A DNA stretch of 64,000 nt from Isoetes taiwanensis (taxonomy: Eukaryota; Streptophyta; Lycopodiopsida; Isoetales; Isoetaceae): the NCBI GenBank assembly GCA_021234155.1, contig JAJEKV010000058.1, positions 757,814 to 821,813 of the forward strand, in the 5' to 3' direction. The position numbers and the translations under genes are program-made. The notes beneath the pieces are model-generated. The model saw only the letters and a list, made by a program, of their open reading frames with translations. It ran no database searches and was not told the origin of the DNA. Numbering within the stretch: position 1 is the stretch's first letter; each line of letters starts with the position of its first letter. Shown here one piece after another: positions 12,343 through 22,725 of the stretch.

Positions 12343-12346
12343 TTTA
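12343..12346. repeat. Target-site duplication TTTA (left) of the nested element
   Basis: TTTA directly precedes the TIR start AACAAAGTTTAAAATG; TTTA also follows the other TIR at 21055-21058. Removing the element and one TTTA brings the two integrase halves back into one frame, which supports the boundaries. Confidence 0.8.
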
Positions 12347-12376
12347 AACAAAGTTTAAAATGAAATGCACTTATTT
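12347..12376 (+). repeat. Left terminal inverted repeat of the 8.7-kb element
   Basis: AACAAAGTTTAAAATGAAAT followed by GCACTTATTT. It matches the reverse complement of 21025-21054 at 28 of 30 positions. Just inside, AAACGCACTTC and GGAATCTTTGAAAGATTCC form secondary inverted words also seen near the right end. Confidence 0.85.
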
Positions 12377-13263
12377 GCTGGAAACGCACTTCAAAAGGAA
12401 TCTTTGAAAGATTCCCTAAAATTCCCTTAAAAAAGTCCATTTTTAAGTTTTTTTGTGACAGGTGTGACAATTTAAGTAATTTAGGTACCATTTTTGAGGG
12501 GTTGATTGAACATAACTTTCGTGCGAAAATTTTAAATAGCAATTTTCATCCTCCTAAACTAGAACAAAAATAGTTACTTTTATAAAAGTGTAGCAAAAAA
12601 GGGCAATAAAAAAAAATAGCAAAGGGTAGTAGAGTGACAAAGAAGTGATATATTCAAGGTTGTGAAAATTGTACAAAATTATGAACAAAATTGTCAAAAA
12701 TATAGGACATTTTTGATGGACAATCATCACCGCACTTTACATTTCTTTACATGTTAGGAGTCATCGGACAAACTTACATTTTGCAGCAAGATCGGGGATG
12801 CATCTCATCCTCGACTCATTTATTCCACGATCACTCGAGCCTTCATCCTCGGCTTCACTCTCCGCCTTTGGATGTACTTTCGAGCGATCTTCTTCCTCAC
12901 TTGTCTACAAGTGAGTCTTCATTAATCATCTTTTTGGCCACCTTTTTGGCTTGTTTGTCTAATCCACATCTTGCCGACCTTATTAAAGTTTGAGTGACCA
13001 TCGTAACTTATTAGCAATCGGTCGAACAAAGTCATATGCAAGAACCTTTACTTGAGTTAGATCTATGGCCGGTGCTTGCTTTGGACTTAGCTCTCTTTCC
13101 ACTCTGTTTTACCATCTCCAAAGTATAACTCCCCTTTGAAAGCATTGGCGTGATCGTTCTCATCCGGTGCACTTTTAATTGAGTGGGAATTCCATCCTCT
13201 CTTGTTACCTCGGTTACTTTAGCTAGCGAATGGCCTCCCGGTCATCATTATCGGTTGGGACAG
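12377..13263. other. Left subterminal region of the 8.7-kb element
   Basis: AT-rich up to about 12720, then a more mixed sequence. No domain is readable; it may hold the end of the minus-strand gene or its terminator. Confidence 0.35.
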
Positions 13264-15330
13264 CTATGAGCATTCCTTTCGAATCTCTGGGGCCGAACGG
13301 ATATACTCGAGCAACTTGTTGTCTTTGTCGTCTAGGGCGGTGTACATGACTCTGCTGTCATCTTCATCCGAGCTAGCCAATATCTCTACATGTTCCTCTT
13401 GATTCTCAACTTGCACGGGGGTTTGCCTAGATGGCGGTTGAATATAGCGGTCTTCGACCTTGTAATGAAGCTTGCAACATGTCCGTTCTTGAGAAAAAAA
13501 TTGAGGCCACCATAAAGCATCTGCCTCCCCCAAAGTGGTTAGAGCGGGATGAATACTTGTCTCAATACAATCCAATGATTTATTTGAGTCAAATGCTCTT
13601 CCCTCCTTTTTACTCTTTGTGATTTCTTTCAAGCTTTTTAGAGGCATTTGCTTTGCGGAGAGAGCATGGAACTAGTATTGGGGATGTTCTTGAATGAATT
13701 GAATACACTGCTGGCACTTACTTTGCAAGGATGTGGCATATTTCTTTCCTTGTAAGATGGCCTTGCCATCTACAAGTGAAGGCCTGATCGATCTTTGAAA
13801 TGTAATGTTTCTCAAGGGCTCAATAGCCGCGGTGACCTAGTTGATCTCTCCGAAAAATCCATTCCTTGAAATCATAAGTTTCTTCCAATAACTTCGATGT
13901 CCGGGCCGGGATTGTAGGAATCTTGGATGACCTCAATCATGGCTGGCGGGCTTAGAGCTTTTTTTCGAGCAAGGCGTTTAGAGAACCTCTTGAACATCGA
14001 TCAATTTGGTCGTGTGTATGACCAACAAGCGAGAAACCAATCTTCACCTTCTTGAAGATTTGTTTCTCTACTAACATAACACGATAAAGCAAACAACGCT
14101 GATTCTTATTTTCCCTTGTCGTATTATCTAGGCTAAGATAAGATCTGAGCCGTATATGTTCTAGATTGGAAAGAAGCTTATTCAATATTGTGATAGTGAG
14201 ATTTGGATCAGCATGAATGTTTGGATAATTCAAAAATGCCTTGCAAGATAGTTTTCCATTAAATACCATAGCACCAACAACATGCGGATGTATGAAATCT
14301 TCTTGACATCCTTAGGCACATTGACAAAATGTGGTAGGGTGGTCTTCTTACGGTCCATTCCATCAATAACAAGCGATATGTAGTTGAGTGGTTGTTCGGT
14401 GCTTTCTTCCTATGTTTTGTCAATTTTCTCCTTTCCAAAGATTGTTGTTCTCTTGTGCTTGTTCAGTTTCTCCTTCAATGCATCCCGAAAAGGAAAATAT
14501 GTTTAGGAAAGAACCTACTTTTAAGTAGAACTAGGCAAGAACACGTCACGGAAGCTTACTTTTAGTGTGAAGTGTCCTTGCATTTTGTCTCGAGCTTTTA
14601 ATTGAGCATGTAGCACAAACAGACATCCTATGCTTTCTAGGAATGGACACGAGAAAACTCTTTTTTCGAGCCACGATAAAGTAAGAGTAGCGGAGACAAA
14701 GCGTTCTCCGACCTCAACACATCTCTCCTTATAATTATAAGTAGACTTCTTGTTTTATTGAAATTGTCACTCAAGTGGTACATAGGGCTATTAGGGAGTT
14801 TCTCACAAGACTCCTTAAAGCAACCTTCCATCCGGAAACACATTGAAGGGCATGAATTCGGATATGCCTCTGAATAAGCGAGTCATTGATGCTGGATTCT
14901 TGTCAAGCCTTTTTCTTGGTAGGTCAAGTCGTCACTGTGCCTAAAGCATGAATCAATTTGAAGGCCGTTTGACCAGGCGGTGTGTAACCACCGGTGTAAG
15001 TAAACTTCTCACCATCATCGGCCTAATATTGAAGGCTAAGTAGCCCCTTTGGTCTAGAGTCATTGAACCGTAACTATCACGAATCAACCTCAATTCCTTT
15101 AATCAATCTTAAGCAAACAACGTTGAGAACAACGATTAACTTTGTATGTGTTGCCCAAGTGAGCCTCGTCCATGAGTTTCTTTCTTCTAACAGTTGTATA
15201 TGCTTTCTTGTGTAAGTTACGTTTAAGATTCTTACTTGCGGGGGCTTTGAATTCAAACAAGGAGTCTTGTGGCTTTGGTAGGTCCTCGTCGAGAGATCAA
15301 CATGAGGTGTTTCTTAGTCACGAGAGATCA
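13264..15330 (-). pseudogene. DUF7869-like protein, candidate transposase of the 8.7-kb element
   Basis: Reading downwards on the minus strand, coding-like text starts with DEDLPKPQDSLFEFKAP, RRKKLMDEAHLGN and RCSQRCLLKI (about 15300-15110). It later gives VIDGMDRKKTTLPHFVNVPK (about 14390-14330). The best block is 13952-14269: VFNGKLSCKAFLNYPN, then LSLDNTTRENKNQ and IGFSLVGHTHDQID. These match the conserved cores of DUF7869 proteins (LDNxxRENKN ... VGHTHxxID), a family common in eukaryotic transposons. A C-terminal block (13264-13647) has LHYKVEDRYIQPPSR and an acidic SSDEDDS. Stops and frameshifts divide the blocks. The transposase role is inferred from its carriage between TIRs and its Asp/His-rich core; it has not been shown. 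Confidence 0.6.
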
Positions 15331-15889
15331 ACTTGAGGTGTACTTGTAGATCTTGATAGGTTTGGTGTGTGCAAGTCACGGGGGAGGTGCTTTCCCTCTC
15401 TGGGGAAAAATAATCGAGGTTGGTGGCGTAGTTGACCAGCTCCTGAAGTGTCGTAGAACACGGGGAGTTAGCGTGTCATTGTTGCTCCCACTTGTTGTAG
15501 TACCATTTAGCGAAATTGATGGAGTTGGCGTGATTTGCCTCAGGGATTTAGCCTCACAGGTGGACTAAGGGCGGCGTACTAAAATGAAGTGGAGAAGGTA
15601 GTCGACCTCTCTAGCTTTGAGGTGGGGTAAAAGCGCATTGGTGGGGGCGGGCGTTCGGGGCGGGGGGTGTGATGGAGTAAATTGAGCAGTGGTGGAAGCC
15701 CAGGGTGGGCGTCTTTGGAGTAAACTCAGGATGGGGGTTTGAATATCCCAGGCGAAATTTCGAGGCTACTTTCGGGTGTCGGTTGAGGGGGTGTGAATGT
15801 CATTGCAGGAGGAAGCCCGCGAAGCAGGACTTGGAGGTTTCTGCAGGTTCTTTTTCTTGAGCCATACTCGAGAAAAGGTAGCGTCACCT
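15331..15889. other. 5' flank of the minus-strand gene in the 8.7-kb element
   Basis: GC-rich sequence with a GGGCGGGCGTTCGGGGCGGGG stretch near 15650 and direct repeats of AGAGATCAAC.TGAGGTGT at about 15292-15340. It lies between the candidate transposase gene and the palindrome array, so it may be promoter sequence. No frame is convincing. Confidence 0.4.
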
Positions 15890-16680
15890 TTGTATAAATT
15901 TATCTGACGAAAAGAAGGATGGTAAAAGTTTACAGGGGATGGTATAAATTTATACTGAGAGAAGGCAAACTTGTAGGCTGCCGGTATATAATTTATCTGA
16001 GAGATGGTTATAAATTTATCACGAGGAGGAAGACACCGCAGTATAAATTTATCGAAAACTCCACGAACACTTGTATTGGAATCTTTATGGAGAAACGCTT
16101 ATCTGAAAGCGGCACTTAGCGGGGGTACTTAAGCGGCGGCCCGGCCACCCTATTTTCCATATCGCCTTCGAGTCGGTCGAAGGGTCCGCGGTCCGCCTTA
16201 TATACCTCTTTATTTGCTCTCCTAACCTCTATCACGCTAGTCCATACGGTCATGGCCACGTAAGTCTACTTTCCGTCTTGTTTTAGTTTCTCTTTGGTTT
16301 TAATGCATTTAGAGTGTAAGCCCATACGGTATAAATTTATACCGTTAGATTGCTTTCCGTATAAATTTATACGCCCGTGCTTTCGGGGTATAAATTATAC
16401 CGCTCAAAGCACTTAGCGGTATAATGCTTTGGGCGGTATAAATTTATAAAGCCGAGCACGGCGTATAAATTTATACTCCGGCTAACGAAGGCGATAAATT
16501 TATACCTCGATCCACACTTTCGGTGTTGCGGGCGGTATAAATTTATACCGCTTCGTTACCGAACCCGTATAAATTTATACGCCCCGTGCTCGAGCGGTAT
16601 AAATTTATACCGCTCCAGAGCACTTGCGGTATAAATTTATACCGCTCGTGCTTTCGAGCCGTATAAATTTATCTGGATTC
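15890..16680. repeat. Array of AT-rich palindromes, core TATAAATTTATA
   Basis: About seventeen copies of the 12-bp palindrome or near variants lie here. Many extend into GC-rich symmetric flanks: the full 20-mer GCGGTATAAATTTATACCGC is at 16532-16551, 16594-16613 and 16626-16645. A second variant reads TATAAATTTATCTGA. Spacers of about 10-30 bp contain recurring words such as GTGCTTTCG, AGCACTT and CGTTA. The array sits between the two divergent genes. A role as transposase/ParB binding sites, promoter or replication iterons is possible; none is shown. A frame across 15919-16119 reads repeated YKFI, which is just the palindrome translated. Confidence 0.85.
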
Positions 16681-16899
16681 GAGAACCGTTTTAAATCCTT
16701 GGCGTCTAGTGCTCAACGAATGGTCCCGAACCTTAATATTTTGCTAATATTGTTGTGTTTTTAGCTTAAATGACACAAATGAAGTGTTAATTTAGTGTGG
16801 ATTTTATGCCCTTTCATCCTCTTTTTCTACTGTTTTTGTGTTTCAAAAATTCGAAAAATGTTCAGTTTCTTGTATAAAAATAGTTTTTTTTGCGCATTA

Positions 16900-19800
16900 C
16901 AGTGGCCCTAAGATCAAGTTTGTACTTTCGGAGGTCATCATCAAAGGCTGCACCACTAGAGCCACAGACTTATGAACTAAAGGATCAGACTTGGTACGTC
17001 CACAGGGGCGCAAGAGAGAGCAAACCTACTGAAGCGTACCTTTACTTGTGCAAACAATCAGGGAAGGGCAAGTTCAAGTCTGATGATTATTACCTGTTTG
17101 GCGAAATTATAAGCCTTGTTGCTCTGAGAGAACGATGATGAAGTTTTAATGCAGTGCAACCATGACAAGGGCCCCGTCTACTATGTTCTGAATACCAGAA
17201 TGCTTAGAATAAGCATGTGCAAGCCTAAAGACGTGCACGATTACATTGCGGACAATTACAAGAACGGCTTTGTAAGTTATTCTTAGTTGCTTTCCGTTAT
17301 AAATTTATACGATCATTCTCTTAACTTAACCCCGCATTACGGGGACGTAGTAGAAATTTTGATGTCGATAGTCTTTGTCACGGCGAAAAAAAGTGTTGGT
17401 CAAGGGTCTATGGTACCCCCGTAATATCGAAGAGGAAGTAGTAGAGGAAGAGGAAGAGGAAGAGGAAGAGGAAGAGGAAGAGGAAGAGGAAGAGGAAGAG
17501 GAGGAACCAGTCACCACAAAGGGAAAGGGTAGGAAGTTTTCATTGGTAGTAGATACACAGCCTCCTACCAAGAAAAAGCCTAGAATCACAAAGACCTTGA
17601 CTATAAACGAGTCAGCAGAAGCACTTCAGAAGGCTCCTGGAGCAGATATCGTTGTGAAGCCCCGGCAGACAAGTCGAAAGTGCTATTCTAAAGCGGGTTA
17701 ATGAAACCAAAGCGCTCAAGGCAGACCATTTCTTTGACACTAAGCACTATTAAGAGGCCACCAAAAAATGAAGATGGGGTCAGAGTGCTTTAGGTCCGAA
17801 AGTTGTCTGCTGCACATGTGGCTATCCTTAAGCAAAGAATGAGAAGGAATCCTCATGCCCATGTGTCGCCACTAGTTGTGATGGTGGACGGTCGGTGCAA
17901 CCAATTAAAAGACTACAAGAAGGCAGATTTTGAAGATTACACCTATTATGTTCTTGGAGGCACACATAGTTATAAAGCAAGAAAAGAACTTTCAAAAGAA
18001 AGACAGTAGTAATGAAGTGCGGAAGGCGTGGAAGCACATATCTATGTGGGGGTGATGAGACGAAGAGGCAAAAGTCATTGCCGTGAGTCACAATCTCGAC
18101 AATGACTTGGACTAAAGATGAGCCTAATAGACAAGATTAAACTTCATGCAGAGTGCGTGGATTTCAAACAAGTGCATGGAGAGGACTTCAAAAACAAAAG
18201 AACAAGCTTCAAGAGCTTCGAGAAGCCCGTGGCACAGTGTCTTTGCCTCGGTTATGATTCGGATAAGAAACCCATTATGGCTGTCAAACAATACGATAAC
18301 TACTTTCAGCTAGCTTTTTCGAGGAGATGGTCAAGTAAGTAAAAGCTTTAATTCAATCTTTTTGTAGTATGTTTAGCGTGGTTAGAAGCTTGTAATAGCC
18401 TAATGCGGTATAAATTTATCGTGCCCGGACCACGGTATAAATTTATACAGATGCTGGCATGATTTAATTTTTCACCGTGCACGGCGCGGTATAAATTTAT
18501 ATCTGCTGGCCGGCGTGATGAATTTATCTGCAAAAAGCTGACCGACGCTGATATAAATTTATCTGCGTGACGGTACGTATAAATTTATCTTAAATTTATA
18601 CGCGGCGAAATTAAATGCCCATCCTCTTCGCCATTTAACACTAAACCGTTTGACCATTTACTGGTGTGGGATCTTCAAGAGAGAATTTTTGTATGTTTGA
18701 AGATGGGGAGCTCAAAGAACAAGCTAGGGGCGCAGGAAAGAAACCAAAGAAAGGTGGTGAATCAAAACAAAAAAATATGAGCATTGTACCCTGGACGCAG
18801 TTACAGAGGTCTTAAAAGCAAAGAAATATTTGTTCGCCTGTTGGAAAAAGTAGTTGCCAAAGAATTCACATTAGACGAGATGGCCAAGGAAGCTAAAACG
18901 TAAGCCTCACTTGCTATGCCATGTTTTTTTTACCTTTTTTGTCTTACAATACTTTTTCCTCTGCAGTCAGAAAGACATTGTCACTTGCCAGGCCGAGTTA
19001 ATGAAGCAGCTCAACCTAGAAGACTGGGAGGAGTGCAAACTTTTGTACCCAAGTTGCACCACAGACAGTATCATCGAGAGCACGCCTTGATTAACCCGAT
19101 GGGTGGGTAAGTTTTGCAAACAATATGTTATGTGTTTGTGCCTTTGTCTTACATTACTCTTCTGGAAACAAGAAGAAGGGCTACCAACTGGATTTTTAAA
19201 CCTCAGTCCGTAGGGCCAAAGAAGAGAGCAAAGGCTTAAGGCAATTGAGCAGGGGTAGAGAGAGGTCGCCACTTCGGTTTTGACTGTACATATGAGAGAT
19301 TTACCACATTTGGTCGGGGCGTCCGGTCTGAGGGGTTGTTGAGGGTGATTGTACAAAGCTGGGACTCTTTTAGACAAACAACATTTTACATTATGCATTG
19401 CGATATTCCTTATGGATTTAAAATAAAGGATAAGCTTTTTTGATGAGGGAGCTTTCACTCCGTGCAAGTCCGGTCTTTCTGGATGGCCTAAAAGAAGTCC
19501 ACGACATCTCAAAACCGGAGGGTCATCATTTTTCATTCCGACCTTGGGGCGATGTCGGTGCTTAAACCTATGGGCGCTGATGCATGAATTGCCCGGCGAA
19601 AAAAACGTTTGGTAAGCTTCACAATTAACGCTTTTGTTTTATGCGGTAACTCCCTTTGTATAAATTTATACCACATCCATCTTAAGGTTTAAATTTTAAA
19701 AAAATTGGAAACAACCGTGCTATAAATTTATCTGACAAGGCAATATCGCGTATAAATTTATCTGACTTCTCAGTAGTGGTATAAATTTATCTGACAAAGG

Positions 19801-20560
19801 CAACCGTCGTATAAGTTTATCACAGCCACACTAAGGCTAACTTATTTTCCTTGTTTTCTTTTTACTAATTTCTAATTCTTTGTTTTTGCTTGGCGGGCTT
19901 AAAACAAACGTCAAGGGTCATGGTGGTGGTCCGCGCTTAGTGAGCTGTTTCGAGCATTTTCATATAGGTTTTACTGGTAGCGGACACCAAAAACCATGGT
20001 TCATTTTAACACGCGAATGAGAAGACTCCTCCCCGCAATGCATTTCGGTTCCAGGTACGCTCTCATAAATTAAGAGACCCACGCCGGACAAAGTATTTGT
20101 GGTGTCCCATTATCGGGCCACCACCGGCTTATTAATAATTTGATCTGATGGTTTTCTCCACAGGCCCGGATCTTAGATGCCTTTTCGGATCGGGCACCCG
20201 CGCCAGTTTAAGCCCTTAAGCGGGCATAATGTCGTCTCGGTCGACATAGACCCGGATAAAGTAAGTTTCATCGGACCCGGGATAAGCTCTTGTGAATCCT
20301 TTCGATGAAAACGCAGAACCGGGAGCAAAGAAGCGGTGCTAAGCGATGCTAAGGGCACTTACACGAAATCCAGCCTCCACTTACGGGAAGAAGAGATGAG
20401 GAGGTGGAGTTAATCGACTTAGAGCCCAAACTTTGCCCGCGAGCGAGAAACGGCTGTACTGTGCCATTGGAATCGAGGGCGTCGTCTCGCTATCATACCC
20501 TCACAAGAGTCGGATCCTAAGGGGCGAGAGTCACGTGGGACTGGGAAGAACCACCTCCTC
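16900..20560 (+). pseudogene. ParB/Srx-like plus class-beta methyltransferase fusion gene, decayed, with introns
   Basis: A splice acceptor (GCGCATTACAG, ending 16900) is followed by coding-like blocks such as YELKDQTWYVHRG and GPVYYVLNTRMLRIS, ending at a GTAAGT donor (17272). The next exon has a run of about 20 Glu (17420-17505). A ParB/Srx-like block at 17803-18009 reads SAAHVAILKQRMRRNP then YYVLGGTHSYKARKEL, matching the ParB GxHRxxA core. It is followed by IAVSHNLDNDL (about 18080). Further on, a 67-nt intron (18900-18966) joins MAKEAKT to QKDIVTCQAEL. At 19402-19416 the text is CDIPYG, a motif IV-like (DPPY) site. An exon at 20164-20260 gives RILDAF..., then GHNVVSVDIDPDK, a decayed motif I. 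Stops and frameshifts are many. ParB-like domains fused to class-beta methylases are known in phages and bacteria; the fusion here is inferred from motif order. Confidence 0.55.
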
Positions 20561-20585
20561 CACCAGTTGTATAAATTTATACAGT
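17290..20585. repeat. Dispersed copies of the TATAAATTTATA palindrome within the plus-strand gene
   Basis: Copies recur at about 17298, 18408, 18433, 18489, 18550, 18577, 19658, 19718, 19750, 19780 and 20570, with weaker ones at 18518 and 19808. Most fall between coding-like blocks, that is in apparent introns, and often have the TATCTGA half-variant. I found no comparable cluster elsewhere in the window. Confidence 0.7.
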
Positions 20586-21024
20586 CAAGATTACAAACTA
20601 ACTTTCATTGTAAACTATGTGCTAAGAAATATAACATATTTTGATGATGATTTTTAATCTGAAAGCTTTGTCTCTTCAACAGTGCTTAATTAGAGCAACT
20701 CTTTCTTGCTCCATGATTTCACACTCTTTGTCTTCCCTATGTTTAATTTTCTTAGTACTTATATTAAGCTTGCAAAAAGACAAACTATATTTCCTTCTAT
20801 TTTCAGCAATAAATACTTATTCAGCTTTTAAATTTAATGTCACCCTCCTCAAAACAAGCTTTTTTTTTTTTTTCCTCTTTAAAAATGAAAAGGCTTCAAA
20901 ATGTTGCTTTTTTTGGTATTTTTGAATGCTAATTGCTTAACAATCTATTTTGCTCCCTATTTTTCTCCTTTTTTTTTTTTCAAGTTTCCAATTTTTATAA
21001 AGGAATCTTTCAAACGCACTTCTT
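20586..21024. other. Right subterminal region of the 8.7-kb element
   Basis: AT-rich with T-runs (20861-20876, 20964-20980). Near 21010-21040 an internal palindrome ACGCACTTCTTAAATAAGTG lies next to the TIR. No gene is seen. Confidence 0.4.
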
Positions 21025-21054
21025 AAATAAGTGCGTTTCATTTTAAACCTTGTT
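21025..21054 (-). repeat. Right terminal inverted repeat of the 8.7-kb element
   Basis: The reverse complement reads AACAAGGTTTAAAATGAAAC followed by GCACTTATTT. Two mismatches separate it from the left TIR at 12347-12376. TTTA (21055-21058) follows it as the target duplication. Confidence 0.85.
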
Positions 21055-21058
21055 TTTA

Positions 21059-22640
21059 GAGCTTGTAACTTTTTCTTTAGACAATATGTTCTACATTTTC
21101 TGCTATGATCATCAGTAAAAGTTATGAAGTATTTGTTGTTGTTTCTACTTTGCACATTTAATGGACCACACAAGTCTGAATGTACTAATTCCAGAATTTG
21201 AGATGCTTTGGTCTTTCTTTTAGGGAATGGCAATCTGTGAAGTTTACCAAGAGCACACCCTTCACAAATGAATCTGCCTTTGTTATCACAATAATCTATA
21301 TGTCCTTGTTTATGTAAAATGTCCAGATTCTTGTGATTTGTATGTGCCAATCTGTTGTGCCACATTTCAATGCCAATTTCTATTCACACTAGAGTGCATG
21401 AGATTATCAAGTTCAAATAAGTTGCCAACCCTTTTGCCATAAAACTTTATTTTATTATCAAGTAGAAACGAGTACATTGGTGCATCAAATGTAACTTCGA
21501 TACCTAAATCACACAACCCGACTCACTTTGAAATTAAATTTTTTATGATAGCTAGAACACATAGCACATCTTCTATGTTTATAATATTTCCATCTAAATC
21601 CCTATCTTGTAATGTTCCATTGCCTACTTGGATCTTCCATGATTTTGCAGTTGAGATGTTCTTCAAAAGATCGATGAGTCTGAACTCCTTCGATCTTTCA
21701 AATCGAATCAACTATCAAATGATTACTTTTATTAGTACAAACATCCTCATTGATAACTGCAAAACCATGTATTACCTCATCTTCATCTTCTGCTAATTTG
21801 TTTTTGGTTTCCTCTTGTACTTCTTGTGCCACATAAGCTCTCTCATAATTTCAGCCTCTGCCCCTTCCAGACCTCCCAGTACTTGAATCACCTCTTCCTC
21901 TTGATGCTCTGCCAAAATTCTTTGGTGTAGGGCATTTGGCAGCCACATGCCCTCTACCACCACATGTGAAACAATTGGAGTCTTTTCTAATTTTAGGGCA
22001 TTCACTTTTGTAATGTCTAGCTTCATGACAGTGATAGCAAATGACCTTATCTTTCTTTTTCACCATCAATATTTCTTCAGTTTGTCTTAAAAAAAATTTC
22101 TGTTCCCATTCTGTTCTCAGCATGACTTCAACTTCTTCTCTACTTTTGTTAGAATTTCTAATAAACAAGGCTAGGGTTTCATTCTCACTTATGGCCCTGG
22201 ATATTTGTAATACCTGACTCCTGTCAGATATTATTACACCAGCCCCTTCAAGGTCAGCTAGTAAATTATCAAATTTATTGAATAATTCGGACACATCCTC
22301 ATCTTCTCTTAGCTTTAAATTTCTCAACTCAGTTTCCAAAACGTCTATTTGTGAGGAAGTTTTTTCCTCATAGTGCTTAAGAAGATATTTCCACATTTCC
22401 TTAGGACTTAAAGATCTAATCCTTAGACGAATAGCTGGACTCAACTTACAGGTTATAATGCCCTGAGCTTCCTTGATTTTGGTCTGCAAAGACTTCCCTC
22501 CAGCTGTGCTTGTACCTCCTCCTGAGCCTCCAGCTCCTGTACTCTCAGCTGCTGATTGACCTCCAGGCTCACCAAGCATCAACACCAGAGGCGGTTAAAG
22601 CCAATATACTGACGACACCGACTATTGGGATCTACAACTT
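21059..22640 (-). pseudogene. Copia gag, protease region and integrase N-terminal half
   Basis: Gag (21851-22585) lacks its N-terminus and starts within a Gly/Ser-rich stretch. It then has IRSLSPKEMWKYLLKHYEEK and ELRNLKLREDEDVSELFNKF, typical of the UBN2-type Copia gag. Two zinc knuckles follow, CYHCHEARHYKSEC and CFTCGGRGHVAAKC (both CX2CX4HX4C). The protease region (about 21520-21790) is poorly preserved. The pre-integrase and integrase block has MWHNRLAHTNHKNLD, CEGCALGK, the first catalytic Asp in VHSDLCGPL and the second in TFTDDHSRK. It stops at the right TIR of the nested element; the rest of the integrase is at 12060-12342. Confidence 0.9.
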
Positions 22641-22647
22641 CCCAAAG

Positions 22648-22725
22648 GCCTTTGCAATAGCCAAACTTCCACTGCCACTGCTTCTCATGGAAGTGTAAAC
22701 AACTTATAAAGCTGAATTTCCATCA
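22648..22725 (-). repeat. Copia 5' LTR remnant (about 78 bp)
   Basis: On the minus strand it begins TGATGGAAATTCAGC, matching the complete LTR's start, and stays similar to TTGCAAAGGC. Homology then ends and gag-side sequence begins, so roughly 740 bp of LTR plus the primer binding site have been deleted. Confidence 0.8.

Larger units (their letters stand above)
12347..21054. mobile_element. 8.7-kb TIR DNA transposon with DUF7869-like and ParB/methyltransferase-like genes
   Basis: Imperfect terminal inverted repeats (AACAAAGTTTAAAATGAAAT against AACAAGGTTTAAAATGAAAC, 28 of 30 matching) bound an 8,708-bp insert with a TTTA duplication in the Copia integrase. Inside are two divergent decayed genes: a minus-strand one at about 13264-15330 and a plus-strand one at about 16900-20560. 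Between them is an array of AT-rich palindromes. Each end also carries further inverted words (GCACTTATTT, GAATCTTTGAAAGATTCC). The content and the 4-bp duplication fit no plant superfamily that I can name. Decay (stops, frameshifts) is moderate, so the insertion is old but still readable. Confidence 0.8.
9027..22725 (-). mobile_element. Ty1/Copia LTR retrotransposon, split by a nested DNA element
   Basis: The element reads on the minus strand: 5' LTR remnant, gag, protease, integrase, RT, RNase H, 3' LTR. Both outer ends show TGAT..ATCA termini and a GCCTT target duplication. The two halves of the integrase are separated by an 8,708-bp TIR element at 12347-21054. The 5' LTR is reduced to about 78 bp and the primer binding site and gag N-terminus are missing, so a deletion joins the LTR start to mid-gag. 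Frames are broken in places (for example a stop right after the YVDD of RT). The copy is inactive. Confidence 0.9.

Noticed and set aside
15919-16119. 66-aa frame with repeated YKFI
   Set aside because: The repeated tetrapeptide is the translation of the TATAAATTTAT palindrome; there is no conserved protein signal.
15890-16680. CRISPR array
   Set aside because: The repeats are 12-20-bp palindromes with irregular short spacers, in a eukaryotic transposon with no cas genes.
18967-19536. 189-aa minus-strand frame inside the 8.7-kb element
   Set aside because: It lies opposite the intron-containing methyltransferase-like gene, whose plus-strand text (QKDIVTCQAEL, CDIPYG) is the one with family motifs.
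12347-21054. Host gene cluster rather than a mobile element
   Set aside because: Matching terminal inverted repeats, a TTTA duplication and exact interruption of a Copia integrase show it is an insertion.
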